Shown: positions 26,834 through 35,913 of the stretch, in pieces
How the letters are laid out: every line of letters starts with the position of its first letter
Position numbering within the stretch: position 1 is the stretch's first letter
Assembly: GCA_905215065.1 (NCBI GenBank)
Contig: CAJMOF010000005.1
Location: 82,818-146,817, forward strand
Reading direction: 5' to 3'
DNA from: an uncultured bacterium
GTDB lineage: Bacteria > Actinomycetota > Coriobacteriia > Coriobacteriales > Coriobacteriaceae
Length of the DNA stretch: 64,000 bases
Position numbers and translations under genes: made by a program
The notes under the pieces: model-generated
Databases searched by the model: none
What the model saw: the letters and a program-made list of their open reading frames with translations, nothing else
What the model was told of the DNA's origin: nothing

Positions 26834-29050
26834 TTACTTGTCGGTGCCCAGCTTGTGCGGCTTGAGAGCGAGCGCATTGACGAGCGCGTCGGTGGCAGAC
26901 TTGACGGCCGCCGGCTGCGGATCGTTGACGTGATCCTCGGGATGCACGGGCAGGTCCTTCTTGACTGCATCGTGGATCAAGTTGAGGTACTCAGTCACGC
27001 CAGTGGTCGATAGGTGCGTGCCATCGCCATCGAACAGGTCGTTGCGATTGGCACTGTATCCGAACCAGTCGATAACGCGCACGTTCTTGTAGCGCGTAGC
27101 AGCGTTGGTGATGGCCTGGTTGGTAGAGCCAACCCACGGCTGCGGGCTGCGCGTGTTCACAAACACCACAATACGCTTATCTCCTGCATCGGTCATGATG
27201 GCGTCGATCTGGTCGTCGGTTACCAAGCCGTTGGTGCCCAGTGCAAAGACCACGATCTTGCCGGCAAGGTTCTGTTGGAGATAGCCCTCAAATGTCGCGC
27301 GGCCCGCATCAAACTGGCGGCCCTTTTCGGCATCGATATGGCTGTGCGGGAACACGCCGTCAAAGGAATCAACGGCGCGCAGCGACACGGAGTCACCGAT
27401 CATCAACAGGTCGTAGGAGCCATCGGGGAAGCCGTCGTTGTCCTTGTCGGTGTCGTCGGCCGCCTGCTGGTCGGTGGGCGCGGTGTTTTTTGCTTCCTTG
27501 TTGAGGACTTCGGCGCCCTCACCGCTCAGTGCGGAGGTCTCCGGCACAAAGACCAGGCCGCCCAGTGCAACGACCAACACGACAGCGCAGGCTGCGCAGA
27601 CAGGGACGTGCGCGCGCACCCAGTTGGTGGGCGTGGTGGTGCCGTTGCGGAACTCGGATACGGTGCGCCCAAAGGTGCCCTTTCTAAACGGCGTCTCGAT
27701 AAAGCGATATGAGCATTCGGCTACGGCGACCACCAACAACACCTGCAAAATGTACTGCCACCACGGCGTATCGTTGATGTTGGCGACCGGGTTCATGAGC
27801 AACAGTAGCGGATAGTGCCACAGGTAGATGCTGTACGAGCGCTTGCCAACCCACACGAGCGGCTCGGCGGACAGTGCGCGGGCAACCATTCCCTGGGGCT
27901 GCACGCAGGCCGCGATGACCATGAGCGTGAGGATGGAGCATAACAGCGTGCCGCCGCGATACTGGAACGCGGTGTAGCCGTTGGTGAGCGCGACCATGGC
28001 GGCAAGGCCAACCAGACCCACGACGCCCAACACATCGATGGATGCAGGTGAGGACCAAAAACGCACGAGCGTACTCGGCTGAGTCGGGACGGTCTCGGCT
28101 GCGCCGTCGGTCGTAGCGTCATGCTTGCTTTCGGCGTTCTTGCCGTGCTTGGCGGCGCCAGCCAGGCGATTGAGCCCCAAACGATGAGCGAGACGCACCG
28201 GTGCCAGGTCGCAATCGGGGATAAAGGCCATCCAGGCGCCCAGCAGCAGCGAGAACACGCGGGTGTCGGTGCCGTAGTACACGCGGCTGGGGTCGGCGGC
28301 GGGGTTATAGAGCACCATCATGGCGATGGCGGAGACAGCAGCCAGGCCCAGAACCATGCGGCGCGTGTTGGGCTTGCTCATGTGCATGGATACCATAGCG
28401 AGCAGCAGCGGGGGCCAAACCAGGTAGAACTGTTCCTCGATGGCGAGCGACCAAAAGTGCGTAAGCGGCGAGGGATCGCCCAGGGCGTTGAAGTACGAGA
28501 CGTCCTGCATAATCTGCCACCAGTTGTTAAAGAACAGCAGCGACGGCAGAATGTCGGGACGCATCTTGGTGAGCATCACGTGGTTAAAGATGGTGCACAG
28601 CGCGCAGGTCACGAACACTACCGTTACCACGGCGGGGACCAGGCGACGGATGCGGCGAATCCAGAAGCTCTTAAGGTCGATGCGACCGGTCTTAGCGACT
28701 TCGTTGAGCAGCAAGCGCGTGATCAGATAGCCCGAAAGCACAAAGAAGATCGTGACGCCAAGCAGGCCGCCCTGAGCCCACGTGAGGTTGAGGTGATAGA
28801 GCACCACCGCGACGACGGCAAGCGTGCGCAGGCCGTCAAGGGCAGGGATGTAGCGGGACTTGGGGCGAGCAGGCGTCTGCTCCGCGGCGGGAGTGTTGGC
28901 GCGGCCCGCGTTGTTGGCAGAAGCGCGATGGGGGCTCGCGGTGCGTCGCGGCTCGTTGGCACGGCGCTCGCCCTTCACGCGTTCGTGCGGCGCCGGCTCG
29001 TTGCCCGTGCGGCGTCGACCGCGCGAGCCCGATTGCGAGAATTGTTCCAT
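26834..29050 (-). CDS. OatA/OafA-type acyltransferase with C-terminal SGNH domain
   Basis: 738 residues. A basic disordered N terminus (1-65) is followed by an acyltransferase_3 membrane domain (~66-490; PALDGLRTLAVVAVVLYH, FFVLSGYLITRLL, SLAIEEQFYLVWP). After a linker comes an extracellular SGNH hydrolase-like domain (~550-710) with MIGDSVSLRA and DGDGTHLS, giving the Ser and Asp/His of the catalytic set. The layout matches peptidoglycan O-acetyltransferase OatA. It likely modifies wall glycan or a surface polysaccharide with acetyl groups. Single gene, divergent from the ribokinase gene. Confidence 0.9.
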   Translation of the reverse strand: MEQFSQSGSRGRRRTGNEPAPHERVKGERRANEPRRTASPHRASANNAGRANTPAAEQTPARPKSRYIPALDGLRTLAVVAVVLYHLNLTWAQGGLLGVTIFFVLSGYLITRLLLNEVAKTGRIDLKSFWIRRIRRLVPAVVTVVFVTCALCTIFNHVMLTKMRPDILPSLLFFNNWWQIMQDVSYFNALGDPSPLTHFWSLAIEEQFYLVWPPLLLAMVSMHMSKPNTRRMVLGLAAVSAIAMMVLYNPAADPSRVYYGTDTRVFSLLLGAWMAFIPDCDLAPVRLAHRLGLNRLAGAAKHGKNAESKHDATTDGAAETVPTQPSTLVRFWSSPASIDVLGVVGLVGLAAMVALTNGYTAFQYRGGTLLCSILTLMVIAACVQPQGMVARALSAEPLVWVGKRSYSIYLWHYPLLLLMNPVANINDTPWWQYILQVLLVVAVAECSYRFIETPFRKGTFGRTVSEFRNGTTTPTNWVRAHVPVCAACAVVLVVALGGLVFVPETSALSGEGAEVLNKEAKNTAPTDQQAADDTDKDNDGFPDGSYDLLMIGDSVSLRAVDSFDGVFPHSHIDAEKGRQFDAGRATFEGYLQQNLAGKIVVFALGTNGLVTDDQIDAIMTDAGDKRIVVFVNTRSPQPWVGSTNQAITNAATRYKNVRVIDWFGYSANRNDLFDGDGTHLSTTGVTEYLNLIHDAVKKDLPVHPEDHVNDPQPAAVKSATDALVNALALKPHKLGTDK

Positions 29051-29237
29051 AAAACATCATCCAATGACGAGAATAATCAGCACGTATTCATTGTAGCTGC
29101 CTACCCCTGTGAATGCTTGCTGCTGGCGCAAGCTCAAGCGCGCGTCCACATCAAAGTGGACTAAAGTTATAGGGGGTGCGAGAGTGCACAATCGTTGGTC
29201 GACGGTGGGCGCAAAGCCTGAAGACGAGGAGGTTTCC

Positions 29238-30233
29238 ATGGCGGATCACAGCATCGTTGCGGTGTTCGGCAGCATGAACATGGACCTTTCGGTGGCGTGC
29301 GAGCGCATGCCGCGCGCGGGCGAGACCGTCGGTGGCAGCGGTTTTATCACCAACGCCGGCGGTAAGGGAGCCAATCAGGCCGTTGCCGCTGCGCGCATGG
29401 GTGCGCGCACGTGCATGATTGGCGCTGTTGGGCGCGATACCTTTGGCGATGCGCTTGTGACAGGGCTCCAGGATGCCGGCGTGGGCGTTGAGTTTGTGGC
29501 GCGTCGCGATGACGTGGAGACCGGTACCGCGACTATCATTCGCTGTGAGAGCGACAACCGCATCGTGCTGTCGCCGGGCGCCAACCATGCGCTTGCGGGC
29601 GAGGACGTTGCCCGCGCACTGAGGCGCTTGGTGGCCGACGAGCTCGACGGCGATGCCAGCGAGATTGCCCCGGCTGCTGGCGGCGTCTTTATCGCCCAGG
29701 GCGAATGTGACCTTGCGGCGACGGCCGGGGCGCTTGCTTGCGCTCACGAGCTGGGGTTCTATACGATCTTTAATCCGGCGCCCGCCTGCGACCTGCCGGC
29801 AGGAGCGTGGCCAGCGGTCGACCTGGTCTGCCCCAACGAGACCGAGTGCCAGGTGCTGACGGGCATTCTGCCCACGGATGATGCGAGTTGCGTCGCCGCG
29901 CTCAATGCGCTGCTCGACAAGGGCGCCGGGGCTGCGGTCATCACGTTGGGCGGCGCCGGCTCGGTTACGCTCGGCGATGGCGGTGAGCCGCTGCGCATGC
30001 CGGCGCTTTCGAGCGCGGTGGTCGATACGACGGCCGCGGGCGATACGTTTATCGGCGCGTTGGCGGTGGCTCGTCTGGAGGGCCTGCCGCTCTTTGAGTG
30101 CATGGCGGCGGGTGCTCGCGCCTCGGCGGTGACGGTGTCGCGCCTGGGCGCTCAGCAATCAATTCCCACGCGTACGGAAGTCGAGCACAAGTTTGGGTCG
30201 GACGATTTAGTACAAGGCGGAGAAGCGGAGTAG
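29238..30233 (+). CDS. rbsK: Ribokinase (PfkB family)
   Basis: 331 residues. PfkB signatures: NAGGKGANQAVAAARMG near 33-49 for substrate binding and DTTAAGDTFIGAL near 258-270, with the catalytic Asp in AAGDT. It phosphorylates ribose to ribose-5-phosphate. A longer frame from 29109 adds 43 unrelated residues; the ATG at 29238 follows GAGGAGG. The next gene, a nucleoside hydrolase, starts 4 bp later, so the pair can release ribose from nucleosides and phosphorylate it. Confidence 0.88.
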   Translation: MADHSIVAVFGSMNMDLSVACERMPRAGETVGGSGFITNAGGKGANQAVAAARMGARTCMIGAVGRDTFGDALVTGLQDAGVGVEFVARRDDVETGTATIIRCESDNRIVLSPGANHALAGEDVARALRRLVADELDGDASEIAPAAGGVFIAQGECDLAATAGALACAHELGFYTIFNPAPACDLPAGAWPAVDLVCPNETECQVLTGILPTDDASCVAALNALLDKGAGAAVITLGGAGSVTLGDGGEPLRMPALSSAVVDTTAAGDTFIGALAVARLEGLPLFECMAAGARASAVTVSRLGAQQSIPTRTEVEHKFGSDDLVQGGEAE

Positions 30234-30237
30234 AACA

Positions 30238-31212
30238 ATGGCAACCAAGAAGCTGATCCTTGATCTGGATATGGGTGTGGACGATGCGATGGCGCTCGCC
30301 TATGCCATCGCAAGCCCCGAGGTGGAGCTCGTCGGCATCACCACGTGCTTTGGCAACGTGCGCGTCGAGCAGTCGGCGCACAACTGCTTGGCGGTGCTCG
30401 ACCTGTTGGGTCGTCCCGAGGTGCCGGTGTACCTGGGCGCCGATCGTCCCATGAAGGCGACCGAACCCTACACGCCGCCGGCGTCCACCACGCTTATCCA
30501 CGGCAAGAACGGTATTGGCGGCGCAAGCGTGCCCGCTTCGCCGTACGAGCCGGTGGGCGCGACGTCGGCCGATGGCAATGCGGCGGTCGATTACCTGATT
30601 GATGCCGCGCGTACCTATGGCCCCGATTTGATCTACGTGGCGACCGGCCCGCTCTCCAATCTGTCGCTCGCCCTGGAGCGTGATGCGGCGGCGATGATGT
30701 CTATCGGTCGCGTGGTCGTGATGGGCGGTGCGCTTACCGTGCCCGGCAACGTGAGCGCGGGCGCCGAGGCCAACATGGCGGGCGACCCCGAGGCTGCCGA
30801 CGCCGTGTTGCGCTCGGGCCGCAAGCTCACCATGGTGGGCTTGGATGTGACGCACCGCGTGGTGCTCACACGTCGCGACGTTGCCGGCTGGACGGGCTCG
30901 GGCACTATGGCTGGCTGCGCGTTTGCGAGCATGGTCGAGCACTATATCGGTTCGTACGAAATGAACGCGCCCTACCTGGGCGGCTGCGCGCTGCACGATC
31001 CGCTGGCGGTTGCCGTGGCGATTGATCCCACGCTCGTGGGTGCGCTCGGCTGCAATCTTCGTGTCGACCTGCTGGGCGAGTACCGCGGCCGCACTATCTG
31101 TGATGAGCACCGTCTGTCCGATCCGGATAAGAGCGCGCTCGTGGCGCTCACCGTGGACGCCCCACGTTTCCTCGCGGAGTTTAAGGCACGCATGGCTCGC
31201 ATCCTTGGCTAA
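30238..31212 (+). CDS. Inosine/uridine-preferring nucleoside hydrolase
   Basis: 324 residues. The Ca2+-binding DxDxGxDD motif appears as DLDMGVDDAMAL (9-20), a family VMGGA segment is near 161-165, and CALHDPLAVA near 254-263 supplies the catalytic His and Asp. It cleaves ribonucleosides to base and ribose. Cytoplasmic (no signal peptide). Coupled with rbsK (4-bp gap). Specificity within the family cannot be told. Confidence 0.9.
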   Translation: MATKKLILDLDMGVDDAMALAYAIASPEVELVGITTCFGNVRVEQSAHNCLAVLDLLGRPEVPVYLGADRPMKATEPYTPPASTTLIHGKNGIGGASVPASPYEPVGATSADGNAAVDYLIDAARTYGPDLIYVATGPLSNLSLALERDAAAMMSIGRVVVMGGALTVPGNVSAGAEANMAGDPEAADAVLRSGRKLTMVGLDVTHRVVLTRRDVAGWTGSGTMAGCAFASMVEHYIGSYEMNAPYLGGCALHDPLAVAVAIDPTLVGALGCNLRVDLLGEYRGRTICDEHRLSDPDKSALVALTVDAPRFLAEFKARMARILG

Positions 31213-31297
31213 ACGGTTTCTGTGCCCCGATCCAGATTAGCTACCGAGTAAATACGCCCGTTGGGGGAATAGTCGCGTCGCTTCGCTTGACAACAGG

Positions 31298-31332
31298 CTA
31301 AACTAGCTATTAAACATTTACTATTCTGTTTA
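31298..31332 (+). promoter_or_regulatory. Candidate LacI-type operator upstream of lacI
   Basis: Contains CTAAAC at 31298-31303 and the inverted pair TAAACA (31311-31316) / TGTTTA (31327-31332). The same half-sites recur upstream of the isomerase operon and in the 56.3-kb gap. Position ~85 bp before the lacI-like start fits autoregulation. Confidence 0.55.
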
Positions 31333-31415
31333 GATTGAATTTGCGGTCGTTTAGTTGTCGAGTCACGGGGCGGTCAGGCCACGATGCTCCGCCACGACCG
31401 TTGCTAGGGGGAACA

Positions 31416-32426
31416 ATGGCCAAAGCAAGTGTTCGCGAAATCAGCCGCATCACCGGTTTTTCGCCTGCGACCGTGTCCAACGCGCTCAACCGCAAGCGCA
31501 GCGTGAGCGAGGAGACCGCCAAAGTCATCCTGGAGTGCGCGCAGTCGCTCGGCTATCAGCAGTCGACGCAGCTCGAGAGCATCCAGTTTGTGCTCGCGCG
31601 CAAGACGGGCGCCATCCTGGACGAGAGCACCTTCCATCCCGCGGTTATTGAGGGCGTGGAGCGCCAGGCGCGTCGCCACGGCATGAGCACGAGCTTTGTC
31701 TCGCTCGACTTTAGCGACCTGGACGCCGTGCGTCCGCAGGTCGAGGGCCTGATCGCCGACCCGTCTGCCGCCATCGTGCTGATGGGTACCGAGCTGGGTG
31801 AGGAAGATTACGCCCTGTTCGCCAACGCTGCCGCCCACCTGATCGTGCTCGACGGCTGGAGCGACCGCCAGTACTTTGATGCCGTAGTCATTGCCAATAC
31901 CGATTCGGTGCTGCGCGCCGTGGACTACCTTATCGAGAAGGGTCACAGGCAAATCGGCTATCTGGCAGGCGATCTTCGTATCCGCAACTTTAAGGATCGC
32001 GAGCGCGGCTATCGACAAGCGCTTGAGGATGCGGGCCTCGAGGCCAATCCGGCATGGCGCGTCACGCTGGGCACCACGCTCGAGGGCGCCTATCGCGACA
32101 TGGGCGCGTGGCTCGACAGCGTCTCACGCGACAACCTGCCGACGGCTTTCTTTGCCGAGAACGACGTGCTTGCCGTAGGCGCCATGCGCGCGCTGAATGA
32201 GCACGGTATACGTGTGCCCGAGGATGTCTCGATCATCGGCTTTGACGACCTATCTCTGGGCGCCTTCTCCAACCCGCCGCTCACCACGGTGCATGTTCCC
32301 AAACACGAGGTGGGCGAGATCGCGGTGCGCCGTCTGGTGGGCAACATCCGCAATCCCAAGAGCTATACCTGCAAAACGGCTGTGTCGACCTATTTTGTCG
32401 AGCGCCAGAGCGTGCGCGAAATCTAG
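31416..32426 (+). CDS. LacI-family transcriptional regulator
   Basis: 336 residues. N-terminal LacI helix-turn-helix and hinge (VREISRITGFSPATVSNALN, ~4-23, with SLGYQ after), then a periplasmic-binding-protein-like ligand domain (~60-330; GFDDLSLGAFSNPPLTTVHVP near 275-295). The ATG at 31416 follows AGGGGGAAC; an upstream extension of 27 residues was dropped. It lies between its own candidate operator and the isomerase operon, with a terminator after it. Inferred role: sugar-responsive repressor of the isomerase, transketolase and kinase genes and of the 56-59 kb PTS/DUF4038 genes. Confidence 0.9.
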   Translation: MAKASVREISRITGFSPATVSNALNRKRSVSEETAKVILECAQSLGYQQSTQLESIQFVLARKTGAILDESTFHPAVIEGVERQARRHGMSTSFVSLDFSDLDAVRPQVEGLIADPSAAIVLMGTELGEEDYALFANAAAHLIVLDGWSDRQYFDAVVIANTDSVLRAVDYLIEKGHRQIGYLAGDLRIRNFKDRERGYRQALEDAGLEANPAWRVTLGTTLEGAYRDMGAWLDSVSRDNLPTAFFAENDVLAVGAMRALNEHGIRVPEDVSIIGFDDLSLGAFSNPPLTTVHVPKHEVGEIAVRRLVGNIRNPKSYTCKTAVSTYFVERQSVREI

Positions 32427-32488
32427 GCGGAGACGGCATCGCCTGCAGCGTGCCAAAGCTCGCTAGGGCAGTAAACATAGCGCTATTC

Positions 32489-32518
32489 AAAAGAGGGTCC
32501 TTCGGGGCCCTCTTTTTG
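32489..32518 (+). terminator. Intrinsic terminator of the lacI-like gene
   Basis: Stem AAGAGGGTCC / GGGCCCTCTT with a TTCG loop (one G-T pair) and a run of five Ts. Confidence 0.88.
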
Positions 32519-32539
32519 TTGCCCTTGTATGTTCAGATT

Positions 32540-32657
32540 GTTTACATACCGTTTAGGCTGATTTCTCTACCGTTTACGAGACTTTCGCGCTAAACTTTTA
32601 AACAAAAGAGTAAAACATTTAGTAAACAGAACAAAACGAAACATGCGTCTGTTTACT
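32540..32657 (+). promoter_or_regulatory. Cluster of LacI-type half-sites upstream of the isomerase operon
   Basis: GTTTA half-sites at about 32540, 32551 and 32572 and TAAAC half-sites at 32591, 32598 and 32622. The best palindrome is AGTAAACAG (32621-32629) with CTGTTTACT (32649-32657), ending 27 bp before the start codon. The region is AT-rich and should also contain the promoter, but no clear -35/-10 pair could be fixed. Confidence 0.6.
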
Positions 32658-32683
32658 GAACATGTGACTAGGGGAGGACGTAC

Positions 32684-34084
32684 ATGGACAAGATCAAGCT
32701 CGGCTTTGTGCCCACGCGCCGCAGTATCTTTAGCGCGCCGGACGCGATCAAGTATCGCGGTCTGACGGCTGATCGCCTGCGCGAGATCGGCGTCGAGATT
32801 GTGGATATCGACGACATCAACGACGAGGGCCTGCTGTTCGACGACAGCCATATCGCGCCTATCGTCGAGAAGTTCCGCGCCGAGGGCGTCGACGGCATCA
32901 TGCTCTGCCACGCCAACTTTGGTACCGAGTATGTCTGCGCCCGCCTTGCCCGCGAGCTCGGCTTGCCCGTGCTGCTGTGGGGGCCGCGCGACGAGCGCCC
33001 CGAGCCCGACGGCACCCGTCTGCGTGATAGCCAGTGCGGTCTGTTCGCCACCGGCAAGGTCCTGCGCCGCTTCCAGGTTCCCTTCACCTACATGACCAAC
33101 TGCCGTCTGACCGATCCCGAGTTCGAGCGCGGCGTCTGGGACTTTTTGGCCGTGTGCAACGTGGTCAAGACCTTCAAGCACACCCGCATCCTGCAGATGG
33201 CCACCCGTCCGTTCGATTTCTGGTCGACCATGTGCAACGAGGGCGAGCTGCTCGAGAAGTTCAACATCCAGCTTTCGCCCATCCCCATGACCGAGCTTGT
33301 CCAGGCCGTGCGCGACGCCCAGGCTGACGAGCAGGCCATGGCAGCCATGCTCGCCCACATTGGTGACAGCTTTGAGATCTGCATCCCCGAGGACAAGGTT
33401 CCTGCGGTCGCAGGACTCGCCATTGCCATGAAGCGCCTGGTCGAGAAGTACGGCTGCAACGCCGGCGCCATCCAGTGCTGGAACGCCCTGCAGGACGAGT
33501 TGGGCATTATGCCCTGCGCCGCCAACGCAATCCTCAACGAGATGGGCATCCCCATCGTCTGCGAGGCCGACATCCATGGCGCTATCACCGCGCTTATGGT
33601 CGAGGCCGCCGACCTGGGCCGTCACCGCGGCATGTTCGCCGACTGGACCGTGCGCCATCCCGATAACGAGAACGGCGAGCTGCTGCAGCACTGCGGCCCC
33701 TGGCCCTGCAGCTGTGCGGCCGTCAAGCCCAAGCTCACCTACCCGCTGGCGTTCGATCATCCCGGCGCGCTGACGGCCGAAGCCAAGCACGGCGACCTCA
33801 CCCTTGCCCGCTTTGACGGCGACAACGGCGAGTACTCGCTGCTGCTGGGCAACGCCCGCGGCATCGACGGCCCGGCCGGCATGGGCACCTACCTGTGGGT
33901 CGAGGTCGACAACCTCAAGCGCCTCGAGGCCAAGATCGTCGAGGGTCCCTACATCCACCACTGCGTCGCCATTCACGCCAACGTGGTGCCGGTGCTCTAC
34001 GAGGCGTGCAAGTACATCGGCATTGTCCCCGACCTGTACGACCCCATCGAAGAAGACGTCAAAGCTTACCTGCGAGGAGAGTAG
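32684..34084 (+). CDS. L-fucose/L-arabinose isomerase-family sugar isomerase
   Basis: 466 residues of the FucI/AraA-like fold: an N-terminal Rossmann-like part (KLGFVPTRR; DGIMLCHANFGTE near 70-82; LLWGPRDERPEP near 96-107) and a C-terminal FucI-type part (CEADIHGAITALM near 293-305). It interconverts an aldose and a ketose, normally with Mn2+. It starts an operon with a split transketolase (2-bp gap) and an FGGY kinase. That company fits isomerisation of a branched or rare pentose, such as apiose to apulose, better than plain fucose, because no fuculose aldolase is present. Exact substrate is inferred. Confidence 0.82.
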   Translation: MDKIKLGFVPTRRSIFSAPDAIKYRGLTADRLREIGVEIVDIDDINDEGLLFDDSHIAPIVEKFRAEGVDGIMLCHANFGTEYVCARLARELGLPVLLWGPRDERPEPDGTRLRDSQCGLFATGKVLRRFQVPFTYMTNCRLTDPEFERGVWDFLAVCNVVKTFKHTRILQMATRPFDFWSTMCNEGELLEKFNIQLSPIPMTELVQAVRDAQADEQAMAAMLAHIGDSFEICIPEDKVPAVAGLAIAMKRLVEKYGCNAGAIQCWNALQDELGIMPCAANAILNEMGIPIVCEADIHGAITALMVEAADLGRHRGMFADWTVRHPDNENGELLQHCGPWPCSCAAVKPKLTYPLAFDHPGALTAEAKHGDLTLARFDGDNGEYSLLLGNARGIDGPAGMGTYLWVEVDNLKRLEAKIVEGPYIHHCVAIHANVVPVLYEACKYIGIVPDLYDPIEEDVKAYLRGE

Positions 34085-34086
34085 AA

Positions 34087-34923
34087 ATGGCAACTATCGA
34101 AGAGCTTGAATCCCTGCGTTGGGACCTTCGCCGCGATTGCGTCGATATCATCATGGCTGGCGCTGGCGGGCACATCGGCGGCGACATGTCGGTCATCGAT
34201 GCGCTGATGACCCTCTATGCCAACCACCTCAACATTTCTCCCGAGACCGTCGACGATCCCAACCGCGATCGCTTCGTACTCTCCAAGGGCCACGCCATGG
34301 AGGCCTACTACGCGGTGCTCTGCCACGAGGGCTATCTGGACCTCGACGACGTCAAGGCCCGCTTCTCTAAGTTCGGCAGCCCCTACATCGGCCACCCCAA
34401 CAACAAGCTCAAGGGCATCGAGATGAACTCGGGCTCGCTGGGTCATGGCCTGCCCGTGGCCGTCGGGATGGCGCTTGCCGGCAAGATGGATGGCCGCGAC
34501 TACCGCGTCTACACCATCATGGGCGACGGCGAGCTTGCCGAGGGCTCGGTCTGGGAGGGTGCCATGAGCGGCGGCAACTACCAGCTCGATAACCTGTGCG
34601 CGCTCGTGGACCGCAACCGCCTGCAGATCAGCGGCAGCACCGAGGACGTCATGAAGCAGGATTCGCAGGAGGAGCGCTGGGCCGCCTTCGGTTGGAACGT
34701 GCTGTCCATTCCGGGCAACGACGTCCAGGCCATCGACGCCGCGCTGACGCTGGCCGCCGAGACCAAGGGTAAGCCCACGGTCATCATCCTCAACACGGTG
34801 AAGGGCTACGGCTCGCCGGTTATGGAGGACAAGGCCGCCTGGCATCATCACCTGCCCAACGATGAGGAATATGCCCAGATCATCGCCGATTTCGCTGCCC
34901 ATAAGGAGGCTATCAATGGCTAA
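34087..34923 (+). CDS. Transketolase N-terminal (ThDP-binding) subunit
   Basis: 278 residues, one half of a split transketolase. The ThDP-binding motif runs from MGDGELAEGSVWEGA (~142-156) to LVDRNRLQ, and GHIGGDMSVID near 28-38 and SKGHAMEAYY near 68-77 are typical. It needs the next gene's product for activity. ATG chosen at 34087, 2 bp after the isomerase stop; a longer frame overlapping the isomerase is a shadow. Split pairs next to an FGGY kinase are the arrangement of apulose-4-phosphate transketolase AptAB. Confidence 0.88.
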   Translation: MATIEELESLRWDLRRDCVDIIMAGAGGHIGGDMSVIDALMTLYANHLNISPETVDDPNRDRFVLSKGHAMEAYYAVLCHEGYLDLDDVKARFSKFGSPYIGHPNNKLKGIEMNSGSLGHGLPVAVGMALAGKMDGRDYRVYTIMGDGELAEGSVWEGAMSGGNYQLDNLCALVDRNRLQISGSTEDVMKQDSQEERWAAFGWNVLSIPGNDVQAIDAALTLAAETKGKPTVIILNTVKGYGSPVMEDKAAWHHHLPNDEEYAQIIADFAAHKEAING

Positions 34924-35857
34924 CAAGATCGCCAACCGCAAGGCTATCTGCGACACGCTGCTCGAGGCCGCCGCAACCGATAAAGACATCGTCGTCCTGT
35001 GCTCCGACTCCCGCGGCTCCGCATCGCTCACGCCGTTCTTCGATCAGTATCCCCAGCAGTCCATTGAGGTCGGCATCGCCGAGCAGGACCTGGTGAGTAT
35101 CGCCGCCGGTATGGCCTCGTGCGGCAAGAAGGCCTGGGCCGCCTCGCCGGCGTCCTTTGTGACCACGCGCTCGTATGAGCAGTGCAAGGTCGACGTTTCG
35201 TACTCCAACACCAACGTCAAGCTCATCGGCATCTCGGGCGGCGTGTCCTACGGCGCCTTAGGCATGAGCCATCACTCCGCGCAGGATATCGCCGCCATGA
35301 GCGCGATTCCCAACATGCGCGTGTATCTGCCGAGCGATCGATTCCAGACCGCCGAGCTCGTGCGTGCCCTGGTCGCCGACAACAAGCCGGCCTACATCCG
35401 CGTGGGCCGCAACCCGGTGGAGGACGTGTACACCGAGGACGAGTGCCCGTTCCAGATGGATCGCGCCACTTGGGTGCGTCGCGGCGCCGATGTGACGATT
35501 GTCGCCACCGGCGAGATGGTCCGCCATGCCGTGGACGCCGCCGATCTGCTGGCCGAGCAGGGCATCTCGGCAACGGTACTCGACATGTATTGCGTCAAGC
35601 CGCTCGATGCTGAGGCTGTGATCGAGGCCGCCGGTGCCACGCGCGCCGTCGTGACCGTCGAGGAGCACAGCCCCTTCGGCGGCCTGGGTTCCATGGTCGC
35701 GCAGGTCGTGGGCGAGCATTGCCCGTGTCCGGTCAAGTGCCTCTCCCTGCCCGATGCGCCGGTCATCACCGGCACGAGCCCCGAGGTCTTTGCGCACTAC
35801 GGCCTGACGGGTGCCGGAATCGCGCAGACCGTCGCCGAGTTCTTGCCCGCAGAGTAA
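34916..35857 (+). CDS. Transketolase C-terminal subunit
   Basis: 313 residues comprising the pyrimidine-binding domain (1-~165; IEVGIAEQDLVSIAAGMA with the cofactor-activating Glu) and the C-terminal domain (~185-313; VTVEEHSPFGGLGSMVAQV). It starts inside the end of its partner (8-nt overlap) after AAGGAGG, ensuring equal synthesis. Together they move a two-carbon ketol unit between sugar phosphates; with the isomerase and kinase this would split a phosphorylated ketopentose into DHAP and xylulose-5-phosphate (apulose route). Confidence 0.88.
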   Translation: MANKIANRKAICDTLLEAAATDKDIVVLCSDSRGSASLTPFFDQYPQQSIEVGIAEQDLVSIAAGMASCGKKAWAASPASFVTTRSYEQCKVDVSYSNTNVKLIGISGGVSYGALGMSHHSAQDIAAMSAIPNMRVYLPSDRFQTAELVRALVADNKPAYIRVGRNPVEDVYTEDECPFQMDRATWVRRGADVTIVATGEMVRHAVDAADLLAEQGISATVLDMYCVKPLDAEAVIEAAGATRAVVTVEEHSPFGGLGSMVAQVVGEHCPCPVKCLSLPDAPVITGTSPEVFAHYGLTGAGIAQTVAEFLPAE

Positions 35858-35860
35858 CTG

Positions 35861-35895
35861 GAATGTGACAAAGGGACCGCCCCTTTGTCACATTC
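35861..35895. repeat. Perfect 15-bp inverted repeat between transketolase and kinase
   Basis: GAATGTGACAAAGGG (35861-35875) and its complement at 35881-35895 around ACCGC. It sits inside the presumed operon, 3 bp after the stop, and could attenuate or stabilise the transcript. It is similar in style (AAAGG arms) to the repeats at 42522 and 62801. Confidence 0.8.
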
Positions 35896-35913
35896 GTTTT
35901 GAAAGGGGTGGCC

